Shown here piece by piece: positions 21,859 to 32,394 of a stretch of 64,000 bases of DNA. Made by a program: the position numbers and the translations under genes. Location of the stretch: NCBI GenBank assembly GCA_030035585.1, contig CM057476.1, positions 25,404,501 through 25,468,500 on the forward strand, given 5' to 3'. The notes under the pieces were generated by a model. The model had not been told where the DNA came from. It was given only the letters and a program-made list of their open reading frames with translations, and searched no databases. This stretch comes from Dugong dugon (lineage: Eukaryota; Chordata; Mammalia; Sirenia; Dugongidae). Numbering within the stretch: position 1 is the first letter of the stretch; each line of letters starts with the position of its first letter.

Positions 21859-22420
21859 CCATCATGACCCTCAAAACCTGAATCTAGAAATCTGAGAGTC
21901 ATCTTTGATTCCTCCCACTGGTTTACTTCCCACACCCAGCCCATCTTCAAGACCTCACAATTCAACCTCCAAAGGGTCTCCTGAACCCACCCTCTGCTTG
22001 CTGTCTCCCACACCACCATCTCTCACCCAGCTGCCTGCAACAGCCCCTTTGTGAATCTCCTTGTCCAACCTCCCCTTGCTCCCACCACCCCCTTCTCCAC
22101 CCAGGAGCCATGGTGACCTTTGCCAAGTAAGGAGGTCATATCACTCCTCTGCCTTATGAAATCTGTGGCTTTTAAGATAAAATACAAGCTCCTTCCATTG
22201 ATCTGTAATGCCCTCTTCTTCTCCTTACAATGCCTGAGCCCCATTGCTCTCAGTTCTGCTTCTTAGACATGCCGAGTGTGACTAGGTTCCAACTTCAGGC
22301 CTTTCCTTGAGCTGTTCTTTCTTCTTTGTGTTCTCAGGGTTGGTTCCTTCCCATCTGGTAGATCTCACCACTGTTTGAGGTATTTCCCTTTTCTCCTTAA
22401 GGTTCTTTCTTATAGTCACT
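21859..22420 (+). mobile_element. L2 fragment
   Basis: Order of blocks matches the L2 3' region: CATCTTTGATTCCTCCC, CACCATCTCTCACCC, 'atcactcctctgccttatga', AAATACAAGCTCC and 'caggcctttccttgagctg'. Confidence 0.6.
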
Positions 22421-22532
22421 ACCTTGATATTAAGTTTTGGGGACATATTGGGACAGGATTGGGATGAAGAGGGTGGAGACGGTTGGGATGACCTGGAAGG
22501 AGGAGAGAGGCACTCTTCCCTGGGATGGGCAG

Positions 22533-23138
22533 TGTCTTGGTCTGGGTTCTCTAGAAAAGCAAAACTAGTAAAGCGTATAAATACATATAGAGTGAGATTT
22601 ATATTAAAGAAACAGCTCACATGATTGTAGGGGCTGGAACATCCCAAGTCTGTGGATTAGGATAGAGGCTTCTCCCGATTCACATAGCTGCAGGGGCTGG
22701 TGAACCTAAGATTGGCAGGTCGGAAAGCAGGGCTCTTGCTCACAGGCTGTGAATATTGATGAATCCCAAGATTGGCAGACATGACTGCAAGGCTTCTCTT
22801 GATTCACATAGCCACAGGGGCTGGTGAACCCAAGAGGTGCAGTTTGGAAAGCAGGGCTCCCCTCACAGGCTGTGAAGATAGACAAATCCCAAGATAGGCA
22901 GATAAGTGGACAGCTCAAGTCCCAAGAACTGGAGGTCAGACGAACAGGAGGCAGGTGCAGGATCCAGAGGGAGCAAAAGGCCAGAATGTCTGCTTATATT
23001 TGGATGCAGGCCACACCCCCAAGGAAACTCCCTTTCTGCTGATTGGCTACTCACAGCAGAATCAGTCATGGGAGTGATCACATATAAACACCGAGGATCG
23101 TGGCCCAGCTAAGCTGACACACAATCCTAGCCATCACA
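22533..23138 (-). mobile_element. Solo ERVL-type LTR (MLT2-like)
   Basis: 606 bp bounded by TG and CA, with near-identical 5-bp flanks ggcag (22528-22532) and ggctg (23139-23143). In reverse it starts 'tgtgatggctaggattgtgt' and ends with the GGTTCTCTAGA-type block inverted. It contains a direct duplication of about 124 bp (22677-22910). No retroviral genes remain. Confidence 0.7.
22677..22910. repeat. 124-bp tandem duplication inside LTR
   Basis: 'gattcacatagctgcagggg' at 22677 and 'gattcacatagccacagggg' at 22801 start two diverged units that share the downstream AAAGCAGGGCTC and CACAGGCTGTGAA blocks. Confidence 0.85.
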
Positions 23139-23204
23139 GGCTGTTTGTTCATGTAGTCATTCATTAAACTATCTTCCCTCTATCCTTTCCTTCCACCCAA
23201 CTAC

Positions 23205-23212
23205 CCATCCAT

Positions 23213-23246
<34 letters not shown>

Positions 23247-23260
23247 CTCCCTCCATCCGC
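23205..23260. repeat. (CCAT)n microsatellite
   Basis: Nearly perfect ATCC tetranucleotide array. Confidence 0.9.
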
Positions 23261-23289
23261 CCAAACATTCATCTAATATTTATTAAGAT

Positions 23290-23480
23290 CTTTTTACTTG
23301 ACCTGGCCGAGATGTGTAATCTTGCTGTACTGCAGTTTATTCTGCTGTAGAATGGGACAACAACATCTACCTTATGGGCCTGCTGTGAGAATCACAAGAG
23401 ATGATGTGTGCACAGTTCCTAAGCGGATGCCTGGCATATAGAAAGGGCTCAGTCAATAGTGCTCTCAGAATCACTGGCAT
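23290..23480 (+). mobile_element. MIR fragment
   Basis: 'aatgggacaacaacatctac' and 'cctggcatatagaaagggct' match the MIR 3' half. Confidence 0.55.
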
Positions 23481-23689
23481 CAGCAACACCTTCTCAAGCA
23501 CATGTGCTTTTAGAGTTCATTCCTAGAGGGCTCTGTCACATCACACCATGCCTGCAGAAGGAGAGGGAAAAGCTGCCTCTGAGGTGACCCACAGCCTGCG
23601 TGGAGGTGGTTAGTATAAGGGTAGCCTGTCCCCTCGCCCTGGTGAAGGACAGGAAGGGGGGTTTATGAGGGCCAGGCTGTGTGTGGAGT

Positions 23690-23893
23690 GGGGACCCCTC
23701 TCTCTTTCTTTGACCTTCCCCATCTCTCTCTCTCCTTTCTGTCTCTCCTCCTCATTCCTTTCTCTCTTCTCTTCCCTTACTTTCCCTTTCCTTCCCTTCT
23801 CTTCTCTCTCCCCACTCCCACTCTCTGTCTCTCTCCCTTCTCCTCTTTCTCTTTCAGTTTCTTTTATCTTCTCTCTTTTTCTCCTTCTCTTAG
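23690..23893. repeat. Polypyrimidine (TCTC)n tract
   Basis: About 200 bp almost entirely C and T on the plus strand. Confidence 0.85.
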
Positions 23894-23959
23894 AATCAGC
23901 TGGAGTTGCTGCCCCCATCACCTTGGGCTGTCTGCCTCATAGACCACGCAATCACACAG

Positions 23960-24130
23960 TCACATTCTTAGAATCTTACAGTAACTGCATAATCACAGCT
24001 GAGCCTCTGAGGGCCTGAGGAATAGAGAACAGTGGAATCTGAGAACTCCAGAGTCAAGAATCCTGGAATCTAAGTACCCTAGAACCCCAGAATTAGGGCT
24101 CGTCGAATCTCAGAAAACACTAGAACTTTG
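23960..24130. repeat. Degenerate GAATC-type short repeat
   Basis: Repeated 'agaatc', 'ggaatct', 'agaactc' and 'tagaacc' motifs at roughly 10-bp spacing. Class unknown. Confidence 0.4.
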
Positions 24131-24224
24131 AGATAGTAAGATTTTTGAATCAAAGAAACGATGTGCTCATGGCTAGCTCCCATGATAGTTACCAGTTTCA
24201 ATGCCCCAGCCCTGTTTTGTCACC

Positions 24225-24335
24225 CCCTTCATTTAACAGATATTTATTGAACACCTACTATGTGCCAGGCACTATTCTAGGCCACTCGGGATAAATCCAT
24301 GAACTAAAGAAGGAAAAATTCCTGCTCTCTGGACT
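24225..24335 (-). mobile_element. L2 fragment
   Basis: 'tattgaacacctactatgtg' then CCAGGCACTATTCTAGG is the inverted L2 3' end. Confidence 0.65.
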
Positions 24336-24341
24336 TCACCC

Positions 24342-24548
24342 TGGAGGCCCTGGGTGGTGCAAACAGTGTGCTGGCTGCTAACAAAAAGGTTGAAAGTTCG
24401 AGTCCACCTAGAGGCACCTTGGAAGAAAGACCTGGTGATCCAGTTTGGAAAACCATTGAAGACCATATGGAGAACAGTTCTATGCAGACACACATGGAGT
24501 CACTATGAGTCAGAGTTGATTCCACAGTAACTGGTTTGGTTTTTGCTT
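24342..24548 (+). mobile_element. AfroSINE
   Basis: 'ggccctgggtggtgcaaaca' start and 'cagagttgattccacagtaa' tail. Confidence 0.85.
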
Positions 24549-24559
24549 TTGATTTCACC

Positions 24560-24960
24560 CCAGGGAGGAGGCAGAACCACAACCTATAACCAAATGATTA
24601 TAGATGCTTGGCATTCGCTGCGTACCACCTGTATTATTTACTTAACATTTTTCCTTAAATCAAGTCATTTAAAACACATAAATATATTTTTAAAAGGGAA
24701 CTTTATATTGCCAAAATGAATGGAAGACCAATATCAGTGGCCGCCAACAGAAGGTGTCTGCCAAAATAAACACAGTGAACACAAAACGCTGAATGAGAAA
24801 TCTGGCTTGGTGTTATTGCTTGCTTCTTCTTTTGCACCTCCTTTGTCATGAAGGGGAATTGGCACATTTTGGAGCCACCAAAGGCAGATAGATAATTGTA
24901 AGAAGACAAAGAGAACAGAAAAGGAAAAGATGTTGTTTAAATAGGCTTTGCATGTCCCAC
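24560..24960. other. Unassigned AT-rich sequence
   Basis: No recognisable repeat or exon. Could be an old decayed repeat or unique DNA. Confidence 0.35.
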
Positions 24961-24989
24961 CGAAATCCTCCCAGCTGGCCTCAGCCTAC

Positions 24990-25095
24990 CTCTCTGGGGC
25001 CCCTAATTAGTTGGGTAGCTTTGGGCAAGTCACCTCCCTCTCTGAGCCTCGGTTTCCCCATCTGGAAAGAGGAGAATCATGAAAGTACCTTCCTC
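24990..25095 (+). mobile_element. MIR fragment
   Basis: 'tttgggcaagtcacctccct' and 'tcggtttccccatctggaaa' blocks. An AfroSINE inserted into its 3' part. Confidence 0.65.
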
Positions 25096-25099
25096 TTGG

Positions 25100-25311
25100 G
25101 GTTGTTGTTATTGTTGCTGTGTACTGACTCGATTCTGACTCATAGCGACCCTAGAGGACAGAGTAGAACTGCCCCATAGTGTTTCCTAGGCTGTAATCTT
25201 TATGGAAGCACACTGCCACATCTTTCTCCCACAGAGCTGCTGGGTTGGTTCGAACCACTGATTTTTCGGTTAGCAGCAGATCACTTAACCTCTGCACCAC
25301 CAGGGCTCCTT
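25100..25311 (-). mobile_element. AfroSINE
   Basis: Inverted copy: 'tgactcgattctgactcata' at the tail, 'ggctgtaatctttatggaag' body, B box near 25245, head ending 'ccaccagggctcc'. Confidence 0.88.
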
Positions 25312-25319
25312 GGGATTGT

Positions 25320-25880
25320 TGTAGGGAGGAATAAAGTATGTGCTTGAGGTGGGCTGAAGGGTTATTAATCTCACTCCCCCCTGCTCCACGCCCATCTGCA
25401 CAGCTGCTGCCAGGCTGCTTGTGTGTGAGGTCCTCAGGCCCAGCCCCTCCCTAGCCACCCACAGCCCTTGCACCTTCTCCTTTTCCTCTGGATCCACCTG
25501 GAGCCCAGGTAGGAGCCAGCCACCTCCTCTGGGCTGATCCTCGGGGACAGCGGCTCCAGAGCAATTTATGTGCCTGCAGTCACCTCCTTTCTGATTCTGC
25601 CCAGCAGTGAAGCACTAGCCCAGCCCGGCTCTATTTCATGCTCCTCAAGATTTAGGGTCCCACCATTTTTTCTGTAGGTACATTGGGCCGAAGGGAATTT
25701 TAATGCAGTTTTATCAGCTCTATCATGCTCACTTTACTTGGTGGGGGAATTACGGGTGGGGTTGGCCAAGTGCTCAGAACAGGTGATAAACTTCCTAGGT
25801 CTTTATTCTCTGCAAGAAGAGGCTGTGGTCTGTGCAGGCTGTGGGGAAGCCTCAAGTTCAGATGGCTTTGAACTTCTCTC
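25320..25880. other. No assignable feature
   Basis: Unique sequence; nothing supported. Confidence 0.35.
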
Positions 25881-25884
25881 ATCC

Positions 25885-26280
25885 ATGCCTATTGTTGTTA
25901 GTTGCTGTCCAGTCGGCTCTGACTTGTGATGACCCCGTGTACAACGTAACAAAATGTTGCCTAGTCCTGAGCTGTCTTCATGATCATGTTGGTATGTTTG
26001 AGTCCATTGTGCAAAAACTGTGTAGTGCCTTCCAACTTAGGGAGCTCATCTTCCAGCACAATACTGGACAATGTTCTGTTGTGATCCATCAGGTTTTCAT
26101 TGGTTAATTTTTGGAAGTAGATTGCCAGGGCTTTCTTCCTAGTCTCTCTTAGTCTGGAAGCTCTGATGAAACCTGTCTACCATGGGTGACCCTGCTGGTG
26201 TTTGAAATACCAGTAGCATAGCTTCCAGCATCATAACAACTTGCAAGCCACCACAGTACAACAAACTGACAGACAGGTCC
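25885..26280 (-). mobile_element. RTE-derived short element (5' region + 3' end)
   Basis: In reverse it starts with the RTE 5' region, including the 'gatgctggaagctatg' and TATTTCAAACACCAGCAGGGTCA-type blocks found at 8039-8090. It then passes to RTE 3'-end sequence without the coding part. No tRNA head is visible. It may be an internally deleted RTE or the parent of the long SINE. Confidence 0.65.
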
Positions 26281-26339
26281 TTTCTTCCACTCCTAGGCCT
26301 TTCAAAAGATCCTGAGACTTATCCGGGTATGCTAGGTGT

Positions 26340-26880
26340 GGTTCGTTCATTCATTCATTCATTCACCAGGTATTTAATGTGATCCTGTCCTGGACCAAGT
26401 GCTGGAGATACTGGTATGAACAGACATGGTTCCTGCCCTCCTGCAGTTCACACTTTTGTGTATAACAGGCTTTGGCTCAAGAAGCCCAGGTGCTGTGACA
26501 GCCCCAAGTCTTCTGGCCTAGCGTGGGAAATCCAGGCAGGCTCTCTGGTGGTGATGATGGACATATGAGTGAAGTTACTGAAGGTCAAAGAGGAGTTGTC
26601 TAGAGTTCGTGAGGGTTGAGGAGGAGTGGAGAGAGGTCAGACAGTGACGCATGGCGGGAAGAGAATGTGCAAAAGTCCAGGGTGGGATGAGGGTGGGGGC
26701 CCCTGAGAAGGTGGTCGGAGCCCTTTGTGGCTGGAGTGGAGTGTGAGCTGAGTTGGAGGGTTGACACTAGGGAACAGGGAGCAGGGCCTTGGGGTGAGGC
26801 ATGGACTGTGTCTTGAGGGCAAACCGCATAGGGAGGAAGTGTCAGACGGAGAGGGGCATGGTCAGCTGTGAGGAGAAGGT
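26340..26880 (-). mobile_element. L2 fragment
   Basis: ATTC repeats, 'tggaccaagtgctggagata', 'atggttcctgccctcctgca' and a downstream 'ctttgtggctggagtgga' block, in inverted L2 order. Confidence 0.55.
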
Positions 26881-27059
26881 TGGAGGGTCAGAGTAGACCT
26901 AGGGAGGGGAGTGAGGAGTATGCCACAATGTCCAGAGAGAGAAGGGGGTCGGGATGGAGAGAAGTGGGCACGCTGGAAACACAAAATTATGGGGTGGGAT
27001 TCCCAGGACCTAAGCATGGGGGTCAGAGGGTGTCTGGCGTTTGGGCATAAGTGGGGTTG

Positions 27060-27500
27060 GGGGCCTTGACCTCAGACTTTCAGGGGAGTGTGGAGCGTGG
27101 GGGTGACCACAATCTCAAAGAACAAGATGGCGCTGAACCCAGTCTTGCTGCGTTTGTGTTTCTTGGGCCACCCTGACAGGGAGATGAGCAAGTTCTGCGG
27201 TCCAGACAGGTGGACTTGCTGTCCCACATCCACCCCACCTCCTGCCTGTTTCCCATCAGGACAAGCGCCAGGACCGCCCTGCAGCAGCGGCCCATGGGAA
27301 GAGAGAGCAGAAGCCCCTCCTCAGCTCCAGGGAGGGTGGCAGGAGCTTAGGGGTCACAGGGCAGGGGAAGCAGGGCCCTGGGGGGCACAGGTGATGGAAA
27401 GGCATGGTCCTACTTCCTGTCTCTAAGTCCAGCCTCTGGTTTCGCTGTGGTGGGCTCATGTGTTTTCTTCTGTATAACGAAGACCCTGGGTTTCTCTCTG
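27060..27500. other. No assignable feature
   Basis: Moderately GC-rich unique sequence; nothing supported. Confidence 0.35.
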
Positions 27501-27529
27501 TAATGCAAGTGTTTTCCTCTCTTGCATCC

Positions 27530-27680
27530 TTTCTCTTCTTCCCTCCCTATTCTCTCCCTCCCTCCATTCTTTCTCTTTTTTCCTTCTTTTATTTCTTTTC
27601 TCCCCCCTTTCTGCCCTCCTTCCTTCCTTCCCTCCCTCTTTCCCTCTCTCCCTCCCTGTCTCCCTCCTTCCTTCTATTAA
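27530..27680. repeat. Polypyrimidine (CCTT/CCCT)n tract
   Basis: About 150 bp of almost pure C and T. Confidence 0.85.
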
Positions 27681-27895
27681 ACGCATATTTCTGGAGCATT
27701 TACTATGTGCCAGCTACTGTTCTAGGCACTGGGGATACAGCACAGAACTAATCTGGCAAACATCCCTGCCTTCTTAGAGTTTACATTCTAGTAAAAGGAA
27801 GGCCAACGATAAACAATATAAGTAGGAAAAAGTATACAGTATGTCCGAGAGCGGTAAGAATAAAGCAGAGAAGGCTGGAAGGGAGAGGTGGAGTA
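27680..27895 (-). mobile_element. L2 fragment
   Basis: 'gcatttactatgtgccagct', 'aggcactggggatacagcac' and 'agagtttacattctag' are inverted L2 blocks. Confidence 0.65.
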
Positions 27896-27939
27896 GTCAG
27901 TTCCCCAGAAGAACAGCTAACCTGAGTTGGTTTGGCTCA

Positions 27940-28260
27940 TTTCTATACTTAGTCTTGACTTCCACCTTACATGCGTGCCGTCATGGATGCTCTATGTTTT
28001 AAAGCTTTCTATAAATGCAGACATCCCATATGTAGATCCCGTGATTGCTTTTTTGGCTCGACCTCCTCTTTTGAGACTGATCCTTGTTGATACGTGATGC
28101 TCCAGTTGACACACTGTCACTGCGATGGAGGATTCCGGAATATGAATATGTCACTACTCATTGAGTCACCCTCCTGATGATGGACATTGAGGTGGTTTCC
28201 AATTTTTTTCTCTTACCACCCAAGCTGTAGGGACATTCTTGTAGCAGTTGACACCACCAG
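27940..28260 (-). mobile_element. Probable ancient L1M 3' end
   Basis: 'tgatggacattgaggtggtt' followed by CCAATTTTTTTC resembles the inverted L1M terminal region. Weak match. Confidence 0.35.
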
Positions 28261-28359
28261 CTTGCAGTGGTTTTGAAAAGCAAAGCACCTGGCAACAGAA
28301 AAACAATCATATCTGTCAAATTGCTCAATGTGGCCTACAGCGAGATGATGATGATAAAA

Positions 28360-28485
28360 ACACAGCTCACAGGTACTGAGTACTTGCTTCATTCCTGGAC
28401 TGTTCCAAGCCCTTTAGCCTATGGTCTCCATTTGTCCTGAGAGTCTTGAAGGCAGATCCCAGCGTTGTTCCTGTGTAACAGACAT
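28360..28485 (-). mobile_element. MIR fragment
   Basis: Diverged inverted MIR ('actgagtacttgcttcattc'). Confidence 0.4.
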
Positions 28486-28549
28486 GAGTGTGGTGGTCAG
28501 GGACACAAGACTACTTCCACAAGGAACGGGAAGCTGGAAGGCTCTCTGA

Positions 28550-28945
28550 ACTTAATCACTGCCCTGTACTGCCTGTTCTGCCTCCCCAACCTCCCTCTCC
28601 CACCCATCATTCTGCTCCATCCAGAGTAGCCACTGTCACATCCCTCAAACACTCCCTACTTGGCCCAGACTCTAAGCATCCCTACCAGCTGTTCCCTTTG
28701 CCCAGAATACTCCTCCAGGTCTCATCTCCAATGCTGCCTCTCAGGACCCTCCCTGTACCCTTTCCTGTTTTTTTTTCTTCAAAGCACTTACTACAGTTAA
28801 CGATGAATTAATCATTTGGGTGGTGATTTAATGTCTGTGTGTTCCATTGGGGCAGGTCCTTGATCTTGTTCATCTCTGTATCCTTAGCACTTAGCCCTGC
28901 AATGGCACAAAGTAGATGTTCAATAAGTCATTTGTTGATTGAGCA
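28550..28945 (+). mobile_element. L2 3'-end fragment
   Basis: 'tttgcccagaatactcctcc', 'gtctcatctccaatgctgcc' and the terminal 'agtagatgttcaataagtca' occur in L2 order. Confidence 0.7.
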
Positions 28946-29150
28946 CTAGCTTTGTGCCAGGCTCTGGGTGGAGAGTTTTACAGATAGGATCTCATTTAAC
29001 CTTCACAAGTATCTCTTGAAATGGGGGGTATCATCTTCATTTTACAGTTGAGGAGGAGAAGGAGACTCAGAGACACTGAGTAGTGTGTCCAGGGTCATAC
29101 AGCAAGGGTGAGTGGAAGCGGAATTTGAAACCAGGTCTGCCTGTCTCAAT
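28945..29150 (-). mobile_element. MIR fragment
   Basis: 'ttttacagttgaggaggaga' and 'cagggtcatacagcaaggg' are inverted MIR blocks. An AfroSINE follows at 29196, and a second small MIR piece at 29405-29490. Confidence 0.65.
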
Positions 29151-29195
29151 TCACCCTGCCTTCCTGTGTCTTCCCATGCATTGGAGCTTGGAGAG

Positions 29196-29399
29196 CCAGT
29201 TGCCATTGAGTTGACTGACTCATGTTGACCCTGAGTGCGTCTTAGAGTAGAACTGTGCTCCACGGGGTTTTCAGTGACTGATTTTTCGGAAGTAGATCTC
29301 TCTAAGCCTTTCTTCTGAGGCGCCTCTGGGTGGACTTGAACCTCAAAACTTTGGTTAGCAGCTGAGCACATTAACCATCTGCACCACCCAGAGACTCCA
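29196..29399 (-). mobile_element. AfroSINE
   Basis: Tail 'gttgccattgagttgact', body GGAAGTAGATCTC, head end 'ctgcaccacccagagactcc'. Confidence 0.8.
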
Positions 29400-29689
29400 G
29401 AGCTTGGAGATGACACTTTTGCTTCGCAAAAGGGAAAACTGAGACCGAGAGAGGGACCAAGCTTTTCCTAGGGTGGCATGACATGTCAGCAGTAGGCAAG
29501 GCCTCAGTCCCACCATCTCCTGGACTCTGGAATTAATGTGCCCCTGGCCACACTGCCCCAGGGTCCACTGCCCCATCAGAAAGCAGGTGACACATGTCCC
29601 ATCTCTCTCTGAACGTTGGGAGCCAGTGGCTGGGGAGGTAGCCAAGAAGGCAAAGCTCCGTGGATAAGTTCGAGAGGCGTGGGCCAGTA

Positions 29690-30060
29690 ATGTGTCTGTC
29701 ACGGCGGCTGGACGCTCAAGATGTCTCCATTATCCAGGTCATCAGGCTGGAGTCACCAGGTGGAGGAAGGAGGGCCTGCCTCAGCCGGGGGCAGTCAGCT
29801 GGCCAGGCCGCAGGGGGCCGCGGGGCCCCGGGAGCTGTCACCGCTGACTGATGGATGGGGACAGCTTCCAGTCACCAGCCATCCCCGCCACGAGCCCCGT
29901 GGCCATCTCTGCTGCCGCCCACGCTGGCCTCCCGCCCAGCGTCTTGCTTTGAACGTCCACAAGGCCTTTTGTTCCCACAGCAGGAGCGGGGCAGGCAGTG
30001 TTGAGGGGCCCCTTTCAGAAGAAGGAGCGCCTGCTGGGGCTTCCCCCTGCCCTTGGTACC
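29690..30060. other. GC-rich unique block with CpG cluster
   Basis: Non-repeat sequence with many CpGs around 29760-29960, including GGCCGCAGGGGGCCGCGG. No exon signal that I trust. Candidate regulatory or small CpG-island-like DNA. Confidence 0.3.
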
Positions 30061-30179
30061 CGCTGCGTTCCTCTAATTACCTGTGGGCAGGAGGGGCAGC
30101 TGGGGTCCTGCTGAGCCGGGAGGAATCTGTTCAGAGAAGGGGCAGCTGGAGAAGTCCGAATCCCAGCCCTCAGAGGCAA

Positions 30180-30290
30180 TGGTGATGTGCTCCGCTAGAT
30201 CACAGATGAGAAACTGAGGCCCAGGGAAGGCAACAGCCTTTCCTGAGGCAGCACAGTGAGTTAGAAGCAGAGCTTGGGCTAGACCCAGGG
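30180..30290 (-). mobile_element. MIR fragment
   Basis: 'cagatgagaaactgaggccc' is the inverted MIR core. Confidence 0.6.
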
Positions 30291-30349
30291 GTGTTTATAC
30301 CGCCCAAGATAAGGAAATGAGCACGTAGTAGTTTTTGAATACCTACTAC

Positions 30350-30491
30350 ATGCCCTGATGGCTCAACGGTTAATTTCTCGGCTCTAACTGAAAGGTTGGC
30401 CGTTTGAACCCACCCAGCGGTTCCGAGGGAGAAAGACCCGGTGATCTGCTCCCATAAAGATTACAGCCTAGAAAACCCTATGGGGCAGTTC
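30350..30491 (+). mobile_element. AfroSINE 5' part, cut at LTR
   Basis: Head, B box near 30403 ('cgtttgaaccca') and body to 'ctatggggcagttc', where the LTR begins. Its 3' tail is not found on the other side of the LTR. Confidence 0.75.
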
Positions 30492-30890
30492 TGTTACCCG
30501 AAGCAGGTCCTCCTGGGTGCAGCTTCTTGTCAATAAAGACATACCGAGGTGAGGAGGGAGGAAGAGCATTTATTGCAAGCTGGCAGGCAAGGAGCAAGGA
30601 GGTGTATTCCTCAAATCAAGCTCTCTGAACAAAGGGAGGCAGATTCTTTTATACCATCTCTCACAAGGAAGTACACACAAACATTATGAACTACATAGAT
30701 TATCATGGCTCGAAGGCGCATTAAGACAAACTGCATTTTTTTATTCGGCATGTAGATTAGTAAACTGGGTTTGACTGGTTTGAGTCACACCCAGCGCTTC
30801 GAGGACAATGGACAGGAAGGACAGGTTACCAAAGGTCTGAGCAACTTCCAGTTGAGCCACACCCAGCGCTATCACTTACGGCTTTATTTG
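30492..30890 (-). mobile_element. Solo ERV LTR
   Basis: On the minus strand it ends ...CGGGTAACA and carries a TATA-like 'tataaaag' (30646-30653) and an AATAAA signal (30569-30574), spaced as in a retroviral U3-R-U5. A 'cacacccagcgct' segment occurs twice (near 30785 and 30859). The 5' boundary and target duplication are not clear, and no viral genes are present. Confidence 0.6.
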
Positions 30891-30897
30891 ATAATGG

Positions 30898-31010
30898 CTT
30901 GGAGCCCTAGTGGTGCAGTGGTTAAGAGCTCTTTGGAAACCCTGTGGGGCAGTTCTACTCTGTCTTATAGGGTCACTATGAGTTGGAATTGACTCGACGG
31001 CAATGAGTTT
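30898..31010 (+). mobile_element. AfroSINE with internal deletion
   Basis: Starts 'ggagccctagtggtgcagtg', jumps after 'aagagctc' directly to 'tttggaaaccctgtggggca', and ends 'gactcgacggcaatgag'. About 90 bp of the middle is missing. Confidence 0.8.
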
Positions 31011-31019
31011 TCAATGAGT

Positions 31020-31115
31020 AAGCAGCTCCTGGCTGTGGTGGTTATCAGTTTCACTCTGCCACACGGGGTTGCAATGTGTCTGAATGGACTCCACAGCAGG
31101 TAACAACAGCAATGC
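31020..31115 (+). mobile_element. SINE 3' fragment
   Basis: CACTCTGCCACACGGGGTTGC to GGACTCCACAGCAGGTAACAACAGC matches SINE/RTE tails. Confidence 0.55.
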
Positions 31116-31149
31116 TATATGCCTGACACTTGCCACCCACTGTCTTATT

Positions 31150-31440
31150 GAATTGGACAGACCTGTCTCCCAGCTGTGTGTCCTTGGGCAAGTTAATTCC
31201 ATCTCTGAGCCTCAGTGCCTTCATCTGTGAAATACACTTACTGAGTGCCTCCTATTCTCAGGGCAGAGAGGAGACATAAGTTAGATGCAGTTTGTAACCT
31301 CAAGAGGCTCGCAGCCAGTTGGGGGACGGGTGAGTCAGCAGACAACCCCAGCACATAGGGTCAGTGCCATAATGAGAGCAGAGGTAGGTGGGGTCTCAGA
31401 GGGGACCCCAGCCCAGCCTGGGTTCAGGGAGGCAGGAGGT
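31150..31440. mobile_element. MIR (+) followed by L2 (-) remnants
   Basis: 31150-31230 has 'gtccttgggcaagttaattc' (MIR, plus). 31235-31440 has inverted L2-like sequence ('ttactgagtgcctcctattc'). Confidence 0.5.
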
Positions 31441-31875
31441 CCCCTCTTGGGCCACTGTAACAAAGTACCACAAAGCAGCTGGCTGTAAACAACAGAAGTT
31501 GATTGTCTCTCAAGTTCTGGAGGCTGGGAGGATGAGATCAGGGTGTCAGCCTTGTTGATTCCTTCTGAGGCTTTGAGGAAAATCTGTTCTGTGCCTCTCT
31601 CCCATTTTCTGGAGGCTTCAGGGTTCTTCGGCTTGCAGCTACAGCATTACGTGGCATCCTTTCTCTGTCTCCCTGTCTCTGTGTATCATCTCCTCTTTTG
31701 TAAGGACATCAGTCATGTGTGATTAGGACCCACCTGACTGTAGTATTACCTCATGGTAACCTAATGGATAACATCTTCAAAGACCTTATTTTCAGACAGC
31801 CACATTTACAGGTACAGAGATCAGGGCTTCCACACATCTTTTGCGGGACACAATTCCATCCATAGCAAAGGGCTT
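31440..31875 (-). mobile_element. MLT1-like MaLR LTR
   Basis: Inverted LTR order: 'ccactgtaacaaagtaccac', 'ctcaagttctggaggctggg', CTTTTGTAAGGACATCAGTC, 'gattaggacccacctgactg', ending 'attccatccatagca'. Confidence 0.75.
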
Positions 31876-31889
31876 TATGGAGGGCACAA

Positions 31890-32070
31890 AGCTTGCGTAT
31901 TTCATCCCAAGAGCAATGGGGAGCCATGCATGGGTTCCAGGCGTTTGGAGATGATCTTCCCACTTACAGGAGGTGATGGAGGAGCTGAGGTGGGGTCAAG
32001 GAGCAGCAGGGAGTCTACTGCAACAGCCCAGGCTGAGGTGATGAGGATTGGATCCCAGCCCTTACGGCTT
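31890..32070 (-). mobile_element. Probable L2 fragment
   Basis: 'gggagccatgcatgggttcc' and 'gtctactgcaacagcccagg' resemble inverted L2. Confidence 0.45.
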
Positions 32071-32394
32071 TGCAGGATGCCAGCCTTCACACAGACTGGG
32101 CTCTGAGCTGGGGGGCCACAGACACTGGCACTTTTTCTCAGTGAAGACTGTGGGAGGCACACTGAGTGTCCTGAGGCCTTAAGTAAAATAGGAAGAAGGA
32201 GCCGTCACCTTCTGGGAGATAGAACCCATGGCCCTTCCAGTTTGGCAAATGAAGGTCATCGCTGACCCTTCCCTGTGGATATATGAATTTTCCCAGAACA
32301 TTCTGGGAGATTCCAGTCCCACTCCTGACACTAACTCACTGTGTGCCCTCTGGCAAGTCACACAACCTTTCTGGGCCTCCTTTTGCTGAGGGCT

